Positions 49,001 through 58,404 of a stretch of DNA of 64,000 nt are shown here, in pieces. Under the pieces are notes generated by a model that saw nothing but the letters and a program-made list of their open reading frames with translations, did no database searches and was not told where the DNA came from. Every line of letters begins with the position of its first letter. Position 1 is the stretch's first letter. Both the position numbers and the translations under genes were made by a program. The stretch is from Pseudomonas sp. (GTDB lineage Bacteria; Pseudomonadota; Gammaproteobacteria; Pseudomonadales; Pseudomonadaceae), in assembly GCF_030150285.1 (NCBI RefSeq), contig NZ_JASLGE010000043.1, forward strand, positions 62,001 to 126,000, given 5' to 3'.

Positions 49001-49493
49001 TCCTGCGGCTCTCGTCGCGTCTATCGGGTCATTTGGTGCTGCAGCCGTTGTTGGGGGTGGCGCTCTTGTGGCTGCCTACGCGTTGCTCAAAGGCTTCTCC
49101 GACGGCGGCTACACCGGCCCCGGCGGCGTCAACGAAGTCGCCGGTACGGTGCACAAGGGTGAGGTCGTCTGGAGCCAAAAAGACATCAGCCGTCACGGTG
49201 GTGTCGCGATGGTGGAATCACTGCGCAAGGGCAACGTATCGCCTATCGGCGCTGCTCGAGCTGCTTCAGCCCAGCCACCTGCAGCACCTGGCGCGGCTGT
49301 GACTCCCAACATGAATGTCCAGATATTCAATAACAGCAATAGCCAGGTGAGTACCAAGCGGGATCAAAGGGGTCAGCTGCAGGTGCTTATCAACGCCGTC
49401 CGAGAGGATTTTCTGGCAGGGGTGGCTTCTGGTGATTCGGATTGGGCGCGGGGCATTGAAGGCACCTACCACGGTATGCGGAGGGAGAGATGA
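46065..49493 (+). CDS. Tail length tape measure protein
   Basis: 1142 residues. Long coiled coils (about 20-110 and 480-860), a TMP_2 domain in the lambda gpH style (about 300-480: YKQGSDEASAFTLSLATTGN, RAAMDYESATGQAAEETAKN), a hydrophobic stretch (about 905-1005), and a C-terminal DGGYTGPGGVNEVAGTVHKG end. Length predicts a tail of about 150-170 nm by the usual 1.5 angstrom per residue rule. GGAG precedes ATG 46065. Confidence 0.93.
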   Translation: MAEQKSRLVLEIDSRDAEQKATDINKALEALEALGLPTQRAMAKTASGIDGVGKSSTKTTGAIDELSESSDKVAESSLKVGETAAEASTRLLAMAKRSLETSDYVKSLSVSTTQAGNSFDYAAEKAERLSDLARRMRAESDANVKTNTTLAGGSRKAAVATDEQAQALEKLLGQIDPVTRKLTEIDRLEKELAKNKKFLDADTFADYQSKIAAARKAIGGIGDDLKSFGLTTKGSQRDAAQLLNALKSGDWQGAARNFQQISVSSGGASQALRSLGGSALGVVNPFTVAGAAAALLALAYKQGSDEASAFTLSLATTGNTAGTTTAQLATMAKQISNTGGTTGKAASVLAQLAASVRIPISSFEALTRAAMDYESATGQAAEETAKNFEKIAKDPTAEILRLNESMNFLTASTYEQIKALQDHGDAQGAAAIASDAYEEGLSRTSKIVRENLGYLESSWNAVASAAKGAWDAALNIGREKTVDDKLKALREQLDAIAEAEALRDKRDPRGRPADPLSNLTPNDDFRKQALQAQETQLLIQKAEDERRASAKGFAQQMQRQSLDDQLTLDKIRDDSASNQKKRDKKIEEYQAVVARRELEAKKKNDKSLLISAEQQEKDIAAIKEKYKDPKTPKTKAYREDAGQRMLDQARQQFAVLQEQSKVIADQTTGTVTLGAEAKKLIALETTLAELKKKGTLTVAQKQILAMGELNVAQQKLNAGLEKQNQLSAVQLENAARLKAYQDGLNAELNLAQEGLNNKNAGTGLGDRAKARLQEDLKIQQDYQKRINKLTNDYNNSTDKSVGRKQLYDDEVASAKAALDKRLAMQKESYAKGEELRANWLAGTSDAWQNYVDMAFNYNQQAQDATSQVLGNTTSSISDQIQGLLKGTTNLGNAFLSLGETMGSSILQALSEITAKWVVTQALKMAGIEAETGAVVASEGIKTTAKVTGDAVATGSSLASIATILSANVAAAATTVTSWLPAALVASIGSFGAAAVVGGGALVAAYALLKGFSDGGYTGPGGVNEVAGTVHKGEVVWSQKDISRHGGVAMVESLRKGNVSPIGAARAASAQPPAAPGAAVTPNMNVQIFNNSNSQVSTKRDQRGQLQVLINAVREDFLAGVASGDSDWARGIEGTYHGMRRER

Positions 49494-49972
49494 GCCTGAT
49501 TGAACGCGTGTACGCCTCCGGCGGTGACGTGATCATCGACACGTTGGAGTTAACGTGCCCGGTCTGGACGGAACCGGTGCTGATTTGCGGCGGGTTTGAG
49601 GACCAAACCTGCGGCATTGAGGATGGGCGCACTTTGCAGTTCATCGCTGCCGGCATTGATGTGTCGCTGCCGAAGAAGAGCAACAGCGTGAGTCAGACGA
49701 TTAACTTCGCCATCGATAACGTGCTGGGGGAGGCTCAGCACAAGATGGACCAGGCCAAGGCGGCGGGTGCGTCGATCATGCAAACCTACCGCCGTTATCT
49801 GGCCAGTGATCTGTCGCTGCCGGCTGAACCGCCGATTCGAATGAAGGCTTTTGGTGCCGGGGTCGAGGGCCCGACCGTACAAATCACGGCGGGTTACAGC
49901 GATCTGATCAATCGGGCATTTCCCCGCGACAGGCTGAACACGCTGAATGCGCCCTGCCTGAAGTACCTGTAA
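49490..49972 (+). CDS. Minor tail protein (DUF1833)
   Basis: 160 residues, ATGA overlap with the tape measure gene. LIERVYASGGDVIIDTLELT and DQTCGIEDGRTLQFIAAGID match DUF1833, a distal tail component. It probably joins the tube to the tip. Confidence 0.8.
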   Translation: MSLIERVYASGGDVIIDTLELTCPVWTEPVLICGGFEDQTCGIEDGRTLQFIAAGIDVSLPKKSNSVSQTINFAIDNVLGEAQHKMDQAKAAGASIMQTYRRYLASDLSLPAEPPIRMKAFGAGVEGPTVQITAGYSDLINRAFPRDRLNTLNAPCLKYL

Positions 49973-49996
49973 TCAATCCAATGAATCGAGGTGTTT

Positions 49997-50398
49997 ATGG
50001 TTGACGTCATCGTCAGGACTGAGGGTGGAGTGTCACTCCGATCTGTCACGGCACAACAAAACGGGTGCTCTTTGGTGCTGCTGGCAGAGCGATCAGATCT
50101 CGCCGAAAGCTCGACTGAAATGAGCCCCATTGAATTGCGGCAGGTGCTGGCGAGTGTTCTCGGTGAAGGCGCTTGCACGGCCGCTCTGGATAAAGTCCTG
50201 CTGGAAAACGCAAGGCTCCTGGAGCTGGAAGGCAGCATTCTGAAAAAAGCTGAAATGCTCCGGAATAATTTCTGGGATGCCTCTGATGATGTTGGGGCCG
50301 CCGGGGCAATCCACGGGGGGATAACAAGCCTCTGGATGGATATGGAGGCGCTTGCAGCGCAGAGAGACCAACTCCAAGAGAAGTTGGTCGCCGGATGA
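49997..50398 (+). CDS. Phage hypothetical protein in tail tip module
   Basis: 133 residues from ATG 49997 (GAGGTG). N-terminal VRTEGGVSLRSVTAQQNGCS, helical C-terminus with an AIHGGITSLWMDMEALAAQR segment. No family named. It ends six bases before a convergent gene and may be part of the same insertion. Confidence 0.55.
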   Translation: MVDVIVRTEGGVSLRSVTAQQNGCSLVLLAERSDLAESSTEMSPIELRQVLASVLGEGACTAALDKVLLENARLLELEGSILKKAEMLRNNFWDASDDVGAAGAIHGGITSLWMDMEALAAQRDQLQEKLVAG

Positions 50399-50403
50399 TC
50401 GTG

Positions 50404-50661
50404 TTATTGAGCTCGCTTGATCTCAGTAATTCGCTGTTTGCCTAGTGGGGACAGGGCATCGGTGGCGGTGGCGCGAATTCGAAATCTTCCAGAAACCATC
50501 TCGGTAACAGTGAAGTTAATCAGCTTCTGCTTGGACAGTATCAAGGCTGCCTGGTCGTTTATTGCGCCAAGCAACTCTCCAAAATCAATCTCCTCGTTGC
50601 CGTATTTATCAAAAAGCGAGAGCGTGTTATCGAGCTGTTGCTGTGTGACAGCGTTAACCAT
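50404..50661 (-). CDS. Minus-strand small protein, probable moron
   Basis: 85 residues, MVNAVTQQQLDNTLSLFDKY, an acidic helix, then a basic beta end (VSGRFRIRATATDALSPLGK). GGGAGATCAGAA precedes ATG 50661. Convergent with its neighbour in the middle of tail tip genes; orientation and composition suggest cargo. Function unknown. Confidence 0.55.
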   Translation of the reverse strand: MVNAVTQQQLDNTLSLFDKYGNEEIDFGELLGAINDQAALILSKQKLINFTVTEMVSGRFRIRATATDALSPLGKQRITEIKRAQ

Positions 50662-50745
50662 TTCTGATCTCCCAGATCATTAGAGCGCCGAAGTTGGCGC
50701 AACCCCAGTCCTTGGGCTTGCAGGCAAAGGGCTGAGGTAGTCCTC

Positions 50746-50774
50746 GTGCGTAAAGGCACAAAGCTACTACGCAC
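50746..50774. repeat. Short inverted repeat upstream of minus-strand moron
   Basis: GTGCGTA (50746-50752) and TACGCAC (50768-50774), 15-base spacer. It may be the control site for the 50404-50661 gene or a remnant; no clear promoter boxes were identified. Confidence 0.4.
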
Positions 50775-50821
50775 CCACGCTCTGGCGTTACTGAGTTTTT
50801 AGCCAGTTTCGAGATATTCCC

Positions 50822-51220
50822 ATGCTCACCAAATACTTACTCGCGCCCTACGTGGACGGCGGGCGGGGCCCGGCTGCGTTCGATTGCTGGGGGCTCTGCA
50901 TTGCTGTTCGTCATGAACTGCTGGGCCTGCCGCTGCTGCCCAGGCTGGACGGGGTAGACCGCCACAACCCCAGGGCCTGCATCAAAGCTTATCGGGCTCT
51001 CTCGGGGGGGATGGAGGTTTGCGAGCCGGAGCCAGGCGCGATTGCGGCCGTGCTGCGAGGCCGGTACTGCCCTCATGTCGGCGTTGTGATTGCCATCGGC
51101 GACCGCCTGGCCGTGCTGGAAACCAACCCCGGATCCGGGCCGCGCTGGCTGTACCTGCGCCAGTTTGAAGCCAATTACTTAAAGGTCGTTTATTACCGTG
51201 ATCAGCCTATTCCCGAATAA
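50822..51220 (+). CDS. NlpC/P60-like tail peptidase
   Basis: 132 residues. Catalytic C22 in FDCWGL and H85 in CPHVGVV are the NlpC/P60 pair. Siphophage tails carry such a peptidase before the central hub (lambda gpK). It might cleave peptidoglycan during entry. Overlaps the next gene by 23 bases. Confidence 0.85.
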   Translation: MLTKYLLAPYVDGGRGPAAFDCWGLCIAVRHELLGLPLLPRLDGVDRHNPRACIKAYRALSGGMEVCEPEPGAIAAVLRGRYCPHVGVVIAIGDRLAVLETNPGSGPRWLYLRQFEANYLKVVYYRDQPIPE

Positions 51221-54200
51221 GTTAGACGGCGCTGCCCTTGAGGTGCACAAGACTAACCGGCGTATGACACTGGACGCCTGGCTGAGAAGTATTTCGCCGA
51301 GCTACGAGCCACGCGAAGTGCCGCCGATCAGCATCACCGTCAATGGCGAGATCATCGAACCGCATCGTTGGGCGGACGTTGAGTTTGCGCCTGCCGATGA
51401 GGTTGAGGTGCGCGTAGAGCCCAAAGGCCTGGTAGTCGCTATCGCTGCGGTGATTTCTGCCGTCCTGATTGCTGTGGTGATGTCGCGCAACATGGCGGCC
51501 GTGCCAGGTATGGCGACGATGGGGCAGGGCAAGGGGCTGAACGAGGTGTCGGCCAAAGGCAACAAGGTCAAGCTCGGCGATATCATTCGTGAGATTGCAG
51601 GCTGCCAGCGGGTTTATCCCAGCTACCTGACACCCTCGGTGCGCCGCTTTGTTGACCGCCGGGCGCAGTGGGTTGAAATGCTGCTCTATGTCGGCAAGGG
51701 CAAATACCAGATCCCGCTGAACAAGGTGAAAGTGGGCGAGACGCCGCTGATCAGCCTCGGCGCAGACGCGCAGATCGCCATCTACAACCCGGGCGACGAC
51801 CTGTCAGGCGAATCGGCTGCCCAGTGGTGGCACAGCGCATCAGAGGTGGGTTCCAGTGCCAACGGCTCCGCTGGCCTGAAACTGACTGTCGCCACAACCC
51901 TGACGCGGTTCGTCACGGCGTCGGTGCTGCAGTTCAACGACAAAACCATTTCGATTCCACCCGGTGCGGGCTCATTTCCGGAGGATTGGACCAGCAGCCT
52001 GATTGTCAACGTGCTCTCGCCTTATCCCTATACCGTGATTGATGGCGGTGCCGGGCGGGACATCATCACCGGCGATCTGGCGATGCTCGCGCCGTACCCG
52101 GGCATGCCAATTGATGTGGATGGCGCAAACGCCGGCAGTTACGTGGTGCACGCTTACACGCCGTACACCCCGGCCATTCCGCCGAGCGCGGGCACAGCAT
52201 CCACCCTGACCGGCAGTGCAGCACCGGTGCGGTTTGACTTCGACGTCACACCGCTGACATTCACGATCAGCCTAGGCCCGACGCCGTTTACGATCACGCT
52301 GGACAGTGCCACGAACGACCTGGACGGCCTGGTGGCGACCTTCAATACCGCGAAAGACACCGCACCCTTTGTCGGCAGCGCCACTTCTGGCCGACTGCGC
52401 ATCACGGAGACTGGGCCGTTTACCGGGCTGGCCCTGACGTCGTCGGGCGCTTCTGCCGTGCTTGGCTTCAACCCGGCCAGAGTGACCGGTACCGCAGCCA
52501 GCAACGGCGCGCCCGAACAGCGTGCCGAAATGACCCTGAATTACGACAGCGGCCAGCCAGTCAACGGATTGGCTGCCGGGGAGGGCCTGGCAACAATCGG
52601 GCCTCGAGGCCTGCGTTATCGAGTGGTTGCGGCCGGTGTGGGTACGCTTTCCGTGGAGCGCCTGACCGCCAGTGGCAACACCGACGCAACCTGGCCAGGC
52701 TTCAGTCAGCAGGAAACGATTCATGGCCGTATCAGCCTGGACTCTTCAAACCTTGAGGGCGGATACCGGGGCTCGTTTGCCGCGTGCCCTGAAGGCGAGC
52801 TGGTCACTGAGCTGGAGTGGGACGTCTTTTATTCAGGCGGCCTGATCGGCATCGGCAAGACGGGTTACGAGTACTCAATCTGGTCGAGCCATGTGTTCGA
52901 GTACCGGGACATGGCCAAGGCCGGTGCCTGGACCGTGCGACCCCAGACCGTTATCGGCAACTCGCTGGATGCCCAGGGTTTCACTTATCGTGAGGTTTTG
53001 CCGTATCCGATGCGCCCCGAGTGCCGTATCAGGCGGATCGCCACCGGCGGCGGCGTCAACTCGTCTGAGTGGCATGACGAAGTGATGTGGTACGGCCTGC
53101 GCGGCAAAATGATGAATGCGCCGACCCGTTACGAAGACATGACCGTCATTGCCGTGCGCGTGCGTAACGGCGATCGCCTTTCAGCTCAATCGGAAAGCCT
53201 GATCAGCCTTGAACCCACGCGAGTACTGCCGGTGCGTTCCGGCGGTAAGTGTGTCGGGGAAGCGCCCACGCGGGATATCGTGCCGTGGTTCCTGTACATC
53301 GCCAGATCGGCCGGGTACACCGATGCAGATATGGACATGGCCGAACTAGACCGCCTGAACGATGTGTATCGTGCTCGCGGCGACACCTTCGACATGACCA
53401 TCGACGATGCCAACACGGCCAAAAATGCGATGAATGATGTGCTGGCCGCCGGGTTTTCCGAACTGACCATCAATCGCGGCCTGCTGACGCCAGTTCGTGA
53501 CGAGCCGCGTATCCAGTTCGAGCACATGTACACGCCTCAAAACATCACCAAAGGGCTCAAGCGGCAACTGGTGTTTCCATCGAGCGACGACTTTGACGGT
53601 GTGGATGTTGAGTACTTCAGCTCGACCACCTGGGCGTGGGAAACCGTCGAATGCCGCTGGCCGGGCGATGAGGGCAACAAGGTCGAAAAGATCAAGGTGC
53701 CGGGCGTCTCCGACAAAACCCGCGCCTGGCGCATTGGCATGCGTCGACGTGGCCACCAGAAATACCGCAGTGACACGTACCGCTGGGGTACGGAGTACGA
53801 CGCCCTCAACTCCAGCTACCTGAGCTACACGGCGGTTGCCGATGATACGCCGGGGTATGGCCAAAGCTCGCTTCTTGTGAGTGCAGTGGACACACCCCAA
53901 GGCATCATCCTTGAAAGCTCAGAAGAGTTTGACTGGTCTGCTGACGGGTCGCATGTCATTGCGCTTCGTCGCCTGGATGGCTCGCTGTCGGGCCCATGGC
54001 CAGCCACTTACATCGATGAAAACCGCGTCAGCGTGCAGGAACTGGACTTCGTCCCTGAGTTTGTTTGGGGGATCGAGCCGCCGCACCTGCTGTTTGGTCC
54101 GGTCCATCGGTGGACTTTCCCCACACTGGTCACTGTCGTGAGCCCGTCTGGCTCAGGCGATGTCACCGTAGAAGGCATGCCCTACGACGACCGCGTTTAT

Positions 54201-54227
54201 CGCTACGACAACAGTGCACCCGCGTGA
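51198..54227 (+). CDS. Tail tip host-specificity protein (TipJ-like hub)
   Basis: 1009 residues starting at GTG 51198. The opening DGAALEVHKTNRRMTLDAWL and WADVEFAPADEVEVRVEPKG are of the TipJ family; a hydrophobic segment at about 76-95 as in lambda gpI/J region. The hub core (about 110-300), a fibronectin-like middle and a C-terminal beta region follow. It would form the tail tip and set host range together with the fibre. Confidence 0.88.
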   Translation: MISLFPNKLDGAALEVHKTNRRMTLDAWLRSISPSYEPREVPPISITVNGEIIEPHRWADVEFAPADEVEVRVEPKGLVVAIAAVISAVLIAVVMSRNMAAVPGMATMGQGKGLNEVSAKGNKVKLGDIIREIAGCQRVYPSYLTPSVRRFVDRRAQWVEMLLYVGKGKYQIPLNKVKVGETPLISLGADAQIAIYNPGDDLSGESAAQWWHSASEVGSSANGSAGLKLTVATTLTRFVTASVLQFNDKTISIPPGAGSFPEDWTSSLIVNVLSPYPYTVIDGGAGRDIITGDLAMLAPYPGMPIDVDGANAGSYVVHAYTPYTPAIPPSAGTASTLTGSAAPVRFDFDVTPLTFTISLGPTPFTITLDSATNDLDGLVATFNTAKDTAPFVGSATSGRLRITETGPFTGLALTSSGASAVLGFNPARVTGTAASNGAPEQRAEMTLNYDSGQPVNGLAAGEGLATIGPRGLRYRVVAAGVGTLSVERLTASGNTDATWPGFSQQETIHGRISLDSSNLEGGYRGSFAACPEGELVTELEWDVFYSGGLIGIGKTGYEYSIWSSHVFEYRDMAKAGAWTVRPQTVIGNSLDAQGFTYREVLPYPMRPECRIRRIATGGGVNSSEWHDEVMWYGLRGKMMNAPTRYEDMTVIAVRVRNGDRLSAQSESLISLEPTRVLPVRSGGKCVGEAPTRDIVPWFLYIARSAGYTDADMDMAELDRLNDVYRARGDTFDMTIDDANTAKNAMNDVLAAGFSELTINRGLLTPVRDEPRIQFEHMYTPQNITKGLKRQLVFPSSDDFDGVDVEYFSSTTWAWETVECRWPGDEGNKVEKIKVPGVSDKTRAWRIGMRRRGHQKYRSDTYRWGTEYDALNSSYLSYTAVADDTPGYGQSSLLVSAVDTPQGIILESSEEFDWSADGSHVIALRRLDGSLSGPWPATYIDENRVSVQELDFVPEFVWGIEPPHLLFGPVHRWTFPTLVTVVSPSGSGDVTVEGMPYDDRVYRYDNSAPA

Positions 54228-54255
54228 CCCCTTCAGCGGCACAAAGAGGCAGTAA

Positions 54256-54717
54256 ATGATTGCATACCCCGAGAATCTGCCCACGCCGCAACGCGACGGT
54301 TACGGCTTTCAGGCAGTCAGCCCGATGGCCAGTTCCGAGCTTCAAAGTGGGCGCACCCGGCAGCGGCGTAGATTCACCTCAGTGCCAACCGTCGCGACGG
54401 TTACCTGGTTGTTCAGCGCGAGTGAGGCGGCATTCTTTGAAGGCTGGTTTGAATACATCCTGCTGTCCGGGTCGCTGCCGTTTAATTGCCCGCTACGAAG
54501 CCCGCTGGGCTTTGAGAGCTACACAGCGAACTTCGTCGACATCTACAACGGCCCCTTTTTGGTTGGCGTCGATTACTGGCGGGTCGAAGCGAAACTCCGG
54601 CTGATCAAACGCCCGCTGCTGGACAAGGAATGGGTGGTAGGTGCACCGGATTACATCCTCAATGCAGACATCTTCGATAGGGCCATGAACCAGAAGTGGC
54701 CCGGACAGCCCGAATAA
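54256..54717 (+). CDS. Minor tail protein
   Basis: 153 residues. ENLPTPQRDGYGFQAVSPMA and RQRRRFTSVPTVATVTWLFS, then FNCPLRSPLGFESYTANFVD, a family common between the hub and fibre genes in Pseudomonas siphophages. Probably links fibre to tip. GAGGCAG precedes ATG 54256. Confidence 0.7.
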   Translation: MIAYPENLPTPQRDGYGFQAVSPMASSELQSGRTRQRRRFTSVPTVATVTWLFSASEAAFFEGWFEYILLSGSLPFNCPLRSPLGFESYTANFVDIYNGPFLVGVDYWRVEAKLRLIKRPLLDKEWVVGAPDYILNADIFDRAMNQKWPGQPE

Positions 54718-54817
54718 CCCCGCATACACCTTCCGGCAACTCTCCGGAGTAACCAACACGCATGACCTGCCCACTGCCTTGATTGCAGTGCCGAAGGCGT
54801 GCCTGCGAGAAAACCAC

Positions 54818-57709
54818 ATGGCCAACAACACCGGCAACCCAATCGGCTCCACGTCTGCAAAAGACTTGAGCGATAACGCTGAGAATCTCGATCGCCTGTC
54901 ACTCAGCGACGAGTACGAATACCTAGACCGTCTTGGGCGTCCGCGTAAAACACTGAAGTGGATTGAGGATGCAGCGTTGGCGATTCCTGCTATTGAGGCG
55001 GCGCAGCGTTCTGAGCAGCAGGCTGAGCGAGCGTTTTCTGCGAAGACTGAGGCTGAGTCCGCAAGGGATGCTGCTCAGCTTTCGGGCGGGGTTTATCCCG
55101 ATGTTGCTACCGGATTGGCAAGCATGGCTGATGGCAAGTATTTCAGTGTTCCTTCTCCTGAGAGCAGTGAGTACCTGATTCTGTTTCAGAAGGTCTCCAA
55201 TGCGGCAGTAGAGGTTAAGCGCTATCCGAGCGCCGCCGTGCTCAACATTGCCCGTCGTGGTAACTATGTACTATCCGGCCGCGCTACAAAGGTGGAAAAA
55301 ATTGCAGGGACCTCTGACTACCTGGTGAGTTGGGGGCGGCTCTATATCTTCACGGGTACCGGTAAGGCACAAGCCTACGTGCAAGCCGTTACCGATTTGA
55401 CGGTGCCCAATGGCAAATGTGCTTATGTCGATTTGGCTGCGGAGTTGGTGGGGGGTGAGTATGTTGTAAAGGTCTCTGAACTCCCGTTAGCGACCACTGC
55501 TAATCCGCCGGGCTCCTACATCGACGATAGCAAGATCATTCTCTTTACCTGTTTGAGCGGCATTGTGGGGGGCAAGCTTTACCCGCAATACCAAACGGTG
55601 GCCGACGGTGCTGTGGCCAGAGGGGCGTTGACCACGCCAATGCAGAACATTGTGGATCGAGCGGGCTGGCATGTAGTCGGTAAGGCCACGCAGATCCAGC
55701 GACGCGTGAGTACCCCGAGCACTTACGGGATTAGTTTCCCTGAGTTGATGATCACGGGAGGCGCGACTTTTGGTTCCAAGAAGGTCGCACCGGTTACCGA
55801 TCGTGGTATCCCTGTGGGCGAAGCTATCTATGTCGATCTCGACGGGGTGCCGAACGCGAGCGGCCAGTTGGTTGCAGAGGTGACCAATGGCGGTTTCGCT
55901 GCCGGTATGGCCACTGCGGGCGCGTTTGTATCCGATCGTAAGATTTACTTGTTCATCAACGGCGCGTCGGGGCTGGCGGGCCCGTTGGCTCAGCAGCCCA
56001 TTTCCACAGGCTTCATTGATGATGTGCTGAAAAACCGTACCACGCGATCTGCCTATACAGTCGTAGGTGACCTGAGCGCCTTCGCCATGAGCGGCACGTC
56101 CAGCGTACTGTCCTTCAATGACCTGCGTGTGTCGCAGGGCGCGGGTACGAGCGCGTTGGTGGTGGCGGGAATGGCGGACGTGTCGGTTCCTACCGGGCGG
56201 GCGCTGTTCGTCGACCTGAACTCGGCCCCCGTGGACGGAAAGCTAGTGGCCCAGGTCACAACGGGCGGTTATACGTCTGCATCAGGCAATCTGAGTGCTG
56301 GATCATTTATCGACGACGCAAAAATCTACCTGTTCGTCAATGACCCGTTGGGGCATGCGGGTGTGCTGGCAGGGCGAAAGCCGCTCAGCGTGGAGGTGTA
56401 CCTGGGTGATGTGTGGCTCAAGCAGACTCCGTGCAACATCGTGTTTGACCCCGCGACCCGCACCCTGAGCTGGGACAATTCCCTGATCCTGCCAACGCCG
56501 GGAGGGCAAGGCCGGATCAATCTGGCCGCAGGCTCGTTCACCTTTACAGCGGATACCTTCAACGTCGCCTACCTAGACCTGGGGGTGTCCACCAGTACTG
56601 GCGACACCCCGGCCAGCGCGGTAAAAGGGGGGCGATACTATGGATCCACCAACGCCGACCGATTCCGGGGCACGCCCCGCCAGGTGCCGATGTTCTATTG
56701 GAACGGGGGCAGTGACTATGGCTCGTTAGGTGGCTTTCCAAGCGCCTCTGCGCCAGGTGCGGCGGTGGTTTCGACGCTGGCGAATGATGATGTGGTGGTG
56801 AAGGTAGGGGTCAACACGCTTAGCGCTTTCGTGAAGGGAGCTAAATCCGGCTCGAAAAAGTACTTGGAGCAAACCATCGGCTATGAAAACAAGCCGTTCG
56901 ACCCAACGGGCGCAGATGCTTTTGGCAACTCGGACCTTTGGCGGCTGAAACATGGCTATGAGTGCGATTTGCTGGCGGAGGCCATTAGCTTTCCCCGGAC
57001 CCGGGCGGGCCGGGCGATAGTCAGTGGTGGCGAGATGGCGGGGGCGTGGCTGGAGGAAGGAGCCCCGGATTACATCGGTGGCTACCATGGCGACGAGATC
57101 AAAACTCATGCCGCGCTGTTTCTGGACGGTGTGCAGATCCCGTTCAATACGGTTGCCACCTATGTTGGCAAGAAGCTGCAGCTTGTTCAGTATTCAAAGC
57201 TGTTCAAGTGCAATACCCAGACGGAGGTGGCCACCCACTCTAAGCGCGTGACCATTAGCCATGCCGAAGGCGGCATGCGGATCGAGCTGTCGCAGCAAGT
57301 GGTGTGGTCTCAGGCCTTGGTACTCAAGGCCGCGATGATGACCATGCTACCGATCAAACGATTGTTGGCCGACACAAGCGGGGATGTCATTACCAACACC
57401 GCCATGCGAGCGCCTTATGCCTCGACCGAGGATGTGTCCGCAACCGGGTTTGCTCAGGTGACTACCTTGGGTTCGTTGCCCGATGCCCAGCTCTGGGGGC
57501 CTACCGGTATCTCGGCCAGCGTTCAGATTTTGAAACACCCAGGCTTGCCGAGCTGCGGGTTCTACATCTCCAGTGCGGTCAACTACAACAAGTTTTACTA
57601 CAGCGTGGCCGGCAGCACGGTTAGCACTATGGGAGGCACAACACATATCACGCAGCCGGGTGAGGCGTGGGATGTGGAGAGCGTTATCAGGATTACCACC
57701 ACACTCTGA
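54818..57709 (+). CDS. Tail fibre with three tandem repeats
   Basis: 963 residues from ATG 54818. The N-terminal anchor MANNTGNPIGSTSAKDLSDN and a short coiled coil are shared by Pseudomonas tail fibres. Three repeats follow (about 146-270, 283-400, 412-522), each with a VG/SG start, a VP(T/N)G...(Y/F)VDL strand, a D-D/DR-K-I-(Y/I)-LF strand. The C-terminal 440 residues are unlike the repeats and contain the probable receptor-binding part. An upstream in-frame start lacks the anchor motif at its end. Confidence 0.88.
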   Translation: MANNTGNPIGSTSAKDLSDNAENLDRLSLSDEYEYLDRLGRPRKTLKWIEDAALAIPAIEAAQRSEQQAERAFSAKTEAESARDAAQLSGGVYPDVATGLASMADGKYFSVPSPESSEYLILFQKVSNAAVEVKRYPSAAVLNIARRGNYVLSGRATKVEKIAGTSDYLVSWGRLYIFTGTGKAQAYVQAVTDLTVPNGKCAYVDLAAELVGGEYVVKVSELPLATTANPPGSYIDDSKIILFTCLSGIVGGKLYPQYQTVADGAVARGALTTPMQNIVDRAGWHVVGKATQIQRRVSTPSTYGISFPELMITGGATFGSKKVAPVTDRGIPVGEAIYVDLDGVPNASGQLVAEVTNGGFAAGMATAGAFVSDRKIYLFINGASGLAGPLAQQPISTGFIDDVLKNRTTRSAYTVVGDLSAFAMSGTSSVLSFNDLRVSQGAGTSALVVAGMADVSVPTGRALFVDLNSAPVDGKLVAQVTTGGYTSASGNLSAGSFIDDAKIYLFVNDPLGHAGVLAGRKPLSVEVYLGDVWLKQTPCNIVFDPATRTLSWDNSLILPTPGGQGRINLAAGSFTFTADTFNVAYLDLGVSTSTGDTPASAVKGGRYYGSTNADRFRGTPRQVPMFYWNGGSDYGSLGGFPSASAPGAAVVSTLANDDVVVKVGVNTLSAFVKGAKSGSKKYLEQTIGYENKPFDPTGADAFGNSDLWRLKHGYECDLLAEAISFPRTRAGRAIVSGGEMAGAWLEEGAPDYIGGYHGDEIKTHAALFLDGVQIPFNTVATYVGKKLQLVQYSKLFKCNTQTEVATHSKRVTISHAEGGMRIELSQQVVWSQALVLKAAMMTMLPIKRLLADTSGDVITNTAMRAPYASTEDVSATGFAQVTTLGSLPDAQLWGPTGISASVQILKHPGLPSCGFYISSAVNYNKFYYSVAGSTVSTMGGTTHITQPGEAWDVESVIRITTTL

Positions 57710-57735
57710 AGAGGCCTTCGCGCCTGGAGAAGCCT

Positions 57736-58404
57736 ATGCCCATTACATCGCAGCAACTGCTGCAGATCCTCCCGAACGCCGGCCAAGTTGCCGGCGTTTT
57801 TGTGCCTGTCTTAAACACCGCAATGAACCGATATCAGATCGTGGGCCAGAAGCGCATGGCGGCCTTCATTGCCCAGGTTGGCCACGAGTCCGGTCACCTG
57901 ACGCGCCTGGTGGAGAACCTGAACTACAGCGCTGACGGGCTGGCCAACACCTGGCCCAATCGCTACGCCGAGCCAGACGGCAAGGGCGGCTACGTCAAGG
58001 TTATGGTCAAGGGCAGGCCGCGCAACAAACCCAACGCCTTGGGCCTGAGCCTTGCGGGCAAGTCTGAACAGATCGCGAACAACGTCTACGCCGGGCGCAT
58101 GGGCAACACCGCGCCGGGCGATGGCTGGAAGTATCGCGGTCGCGGCCTGATCCAGCTCACCGGCAAGACCAACTACCAGCTGTGCGGCGAAGCGCTGGGC
58201 CTGGACCTGCACGCACAGCCTGAGTTGCTGGAGAAACCGCAGCACGCCTGCATGGCCGCTGCGTGGTTCTGGGGCAGTAACGGGTTGAACTCGCTGGCCG
58301 ACAAGGGCGACATTGAAACCATCACCCGGCGCATCAATGGCGGGCTGACGGGGTTGGCCGATCGCCAGACGCTGTACGCCCGGGCGCTGAAGGTGTTGGC
58401 GTGA
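57736..58404 (+). CDS. Endolysin, glycoside hydrolase family 19
   Basis: 222 residues from ATG 57736. Chitinase-like GH19 lysozyme that cuts the glycan of peptidoglycan. HESGH with E51 and a second acid E60; YRGRGLIQLTGKTNY and AAWFWGSNGLNSLAD are also typical. No signal peptide, so it needs a holin. GGAGAAG precedes the start. Confidence 0.95.
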   Translation: MPITSQQLLQILPNAGQVAGVFVPVLNTAMNRYQIVGQKRMAAFIAQVGHESGHLTRLVENLNYSADGLANTWPNRYAEPDGKGGYVKVMVKGRPRNKPNALGLSLAGKSEQIANNVYAGRMGNTAPGDGWKYRGRGLIQLTGKTNYQLCGEALGLDLHAQPELLEKPQHACMAAAWFWGSNGLNSLADKGDIETITRRINGGLTGLADRQTLYARALKVLA

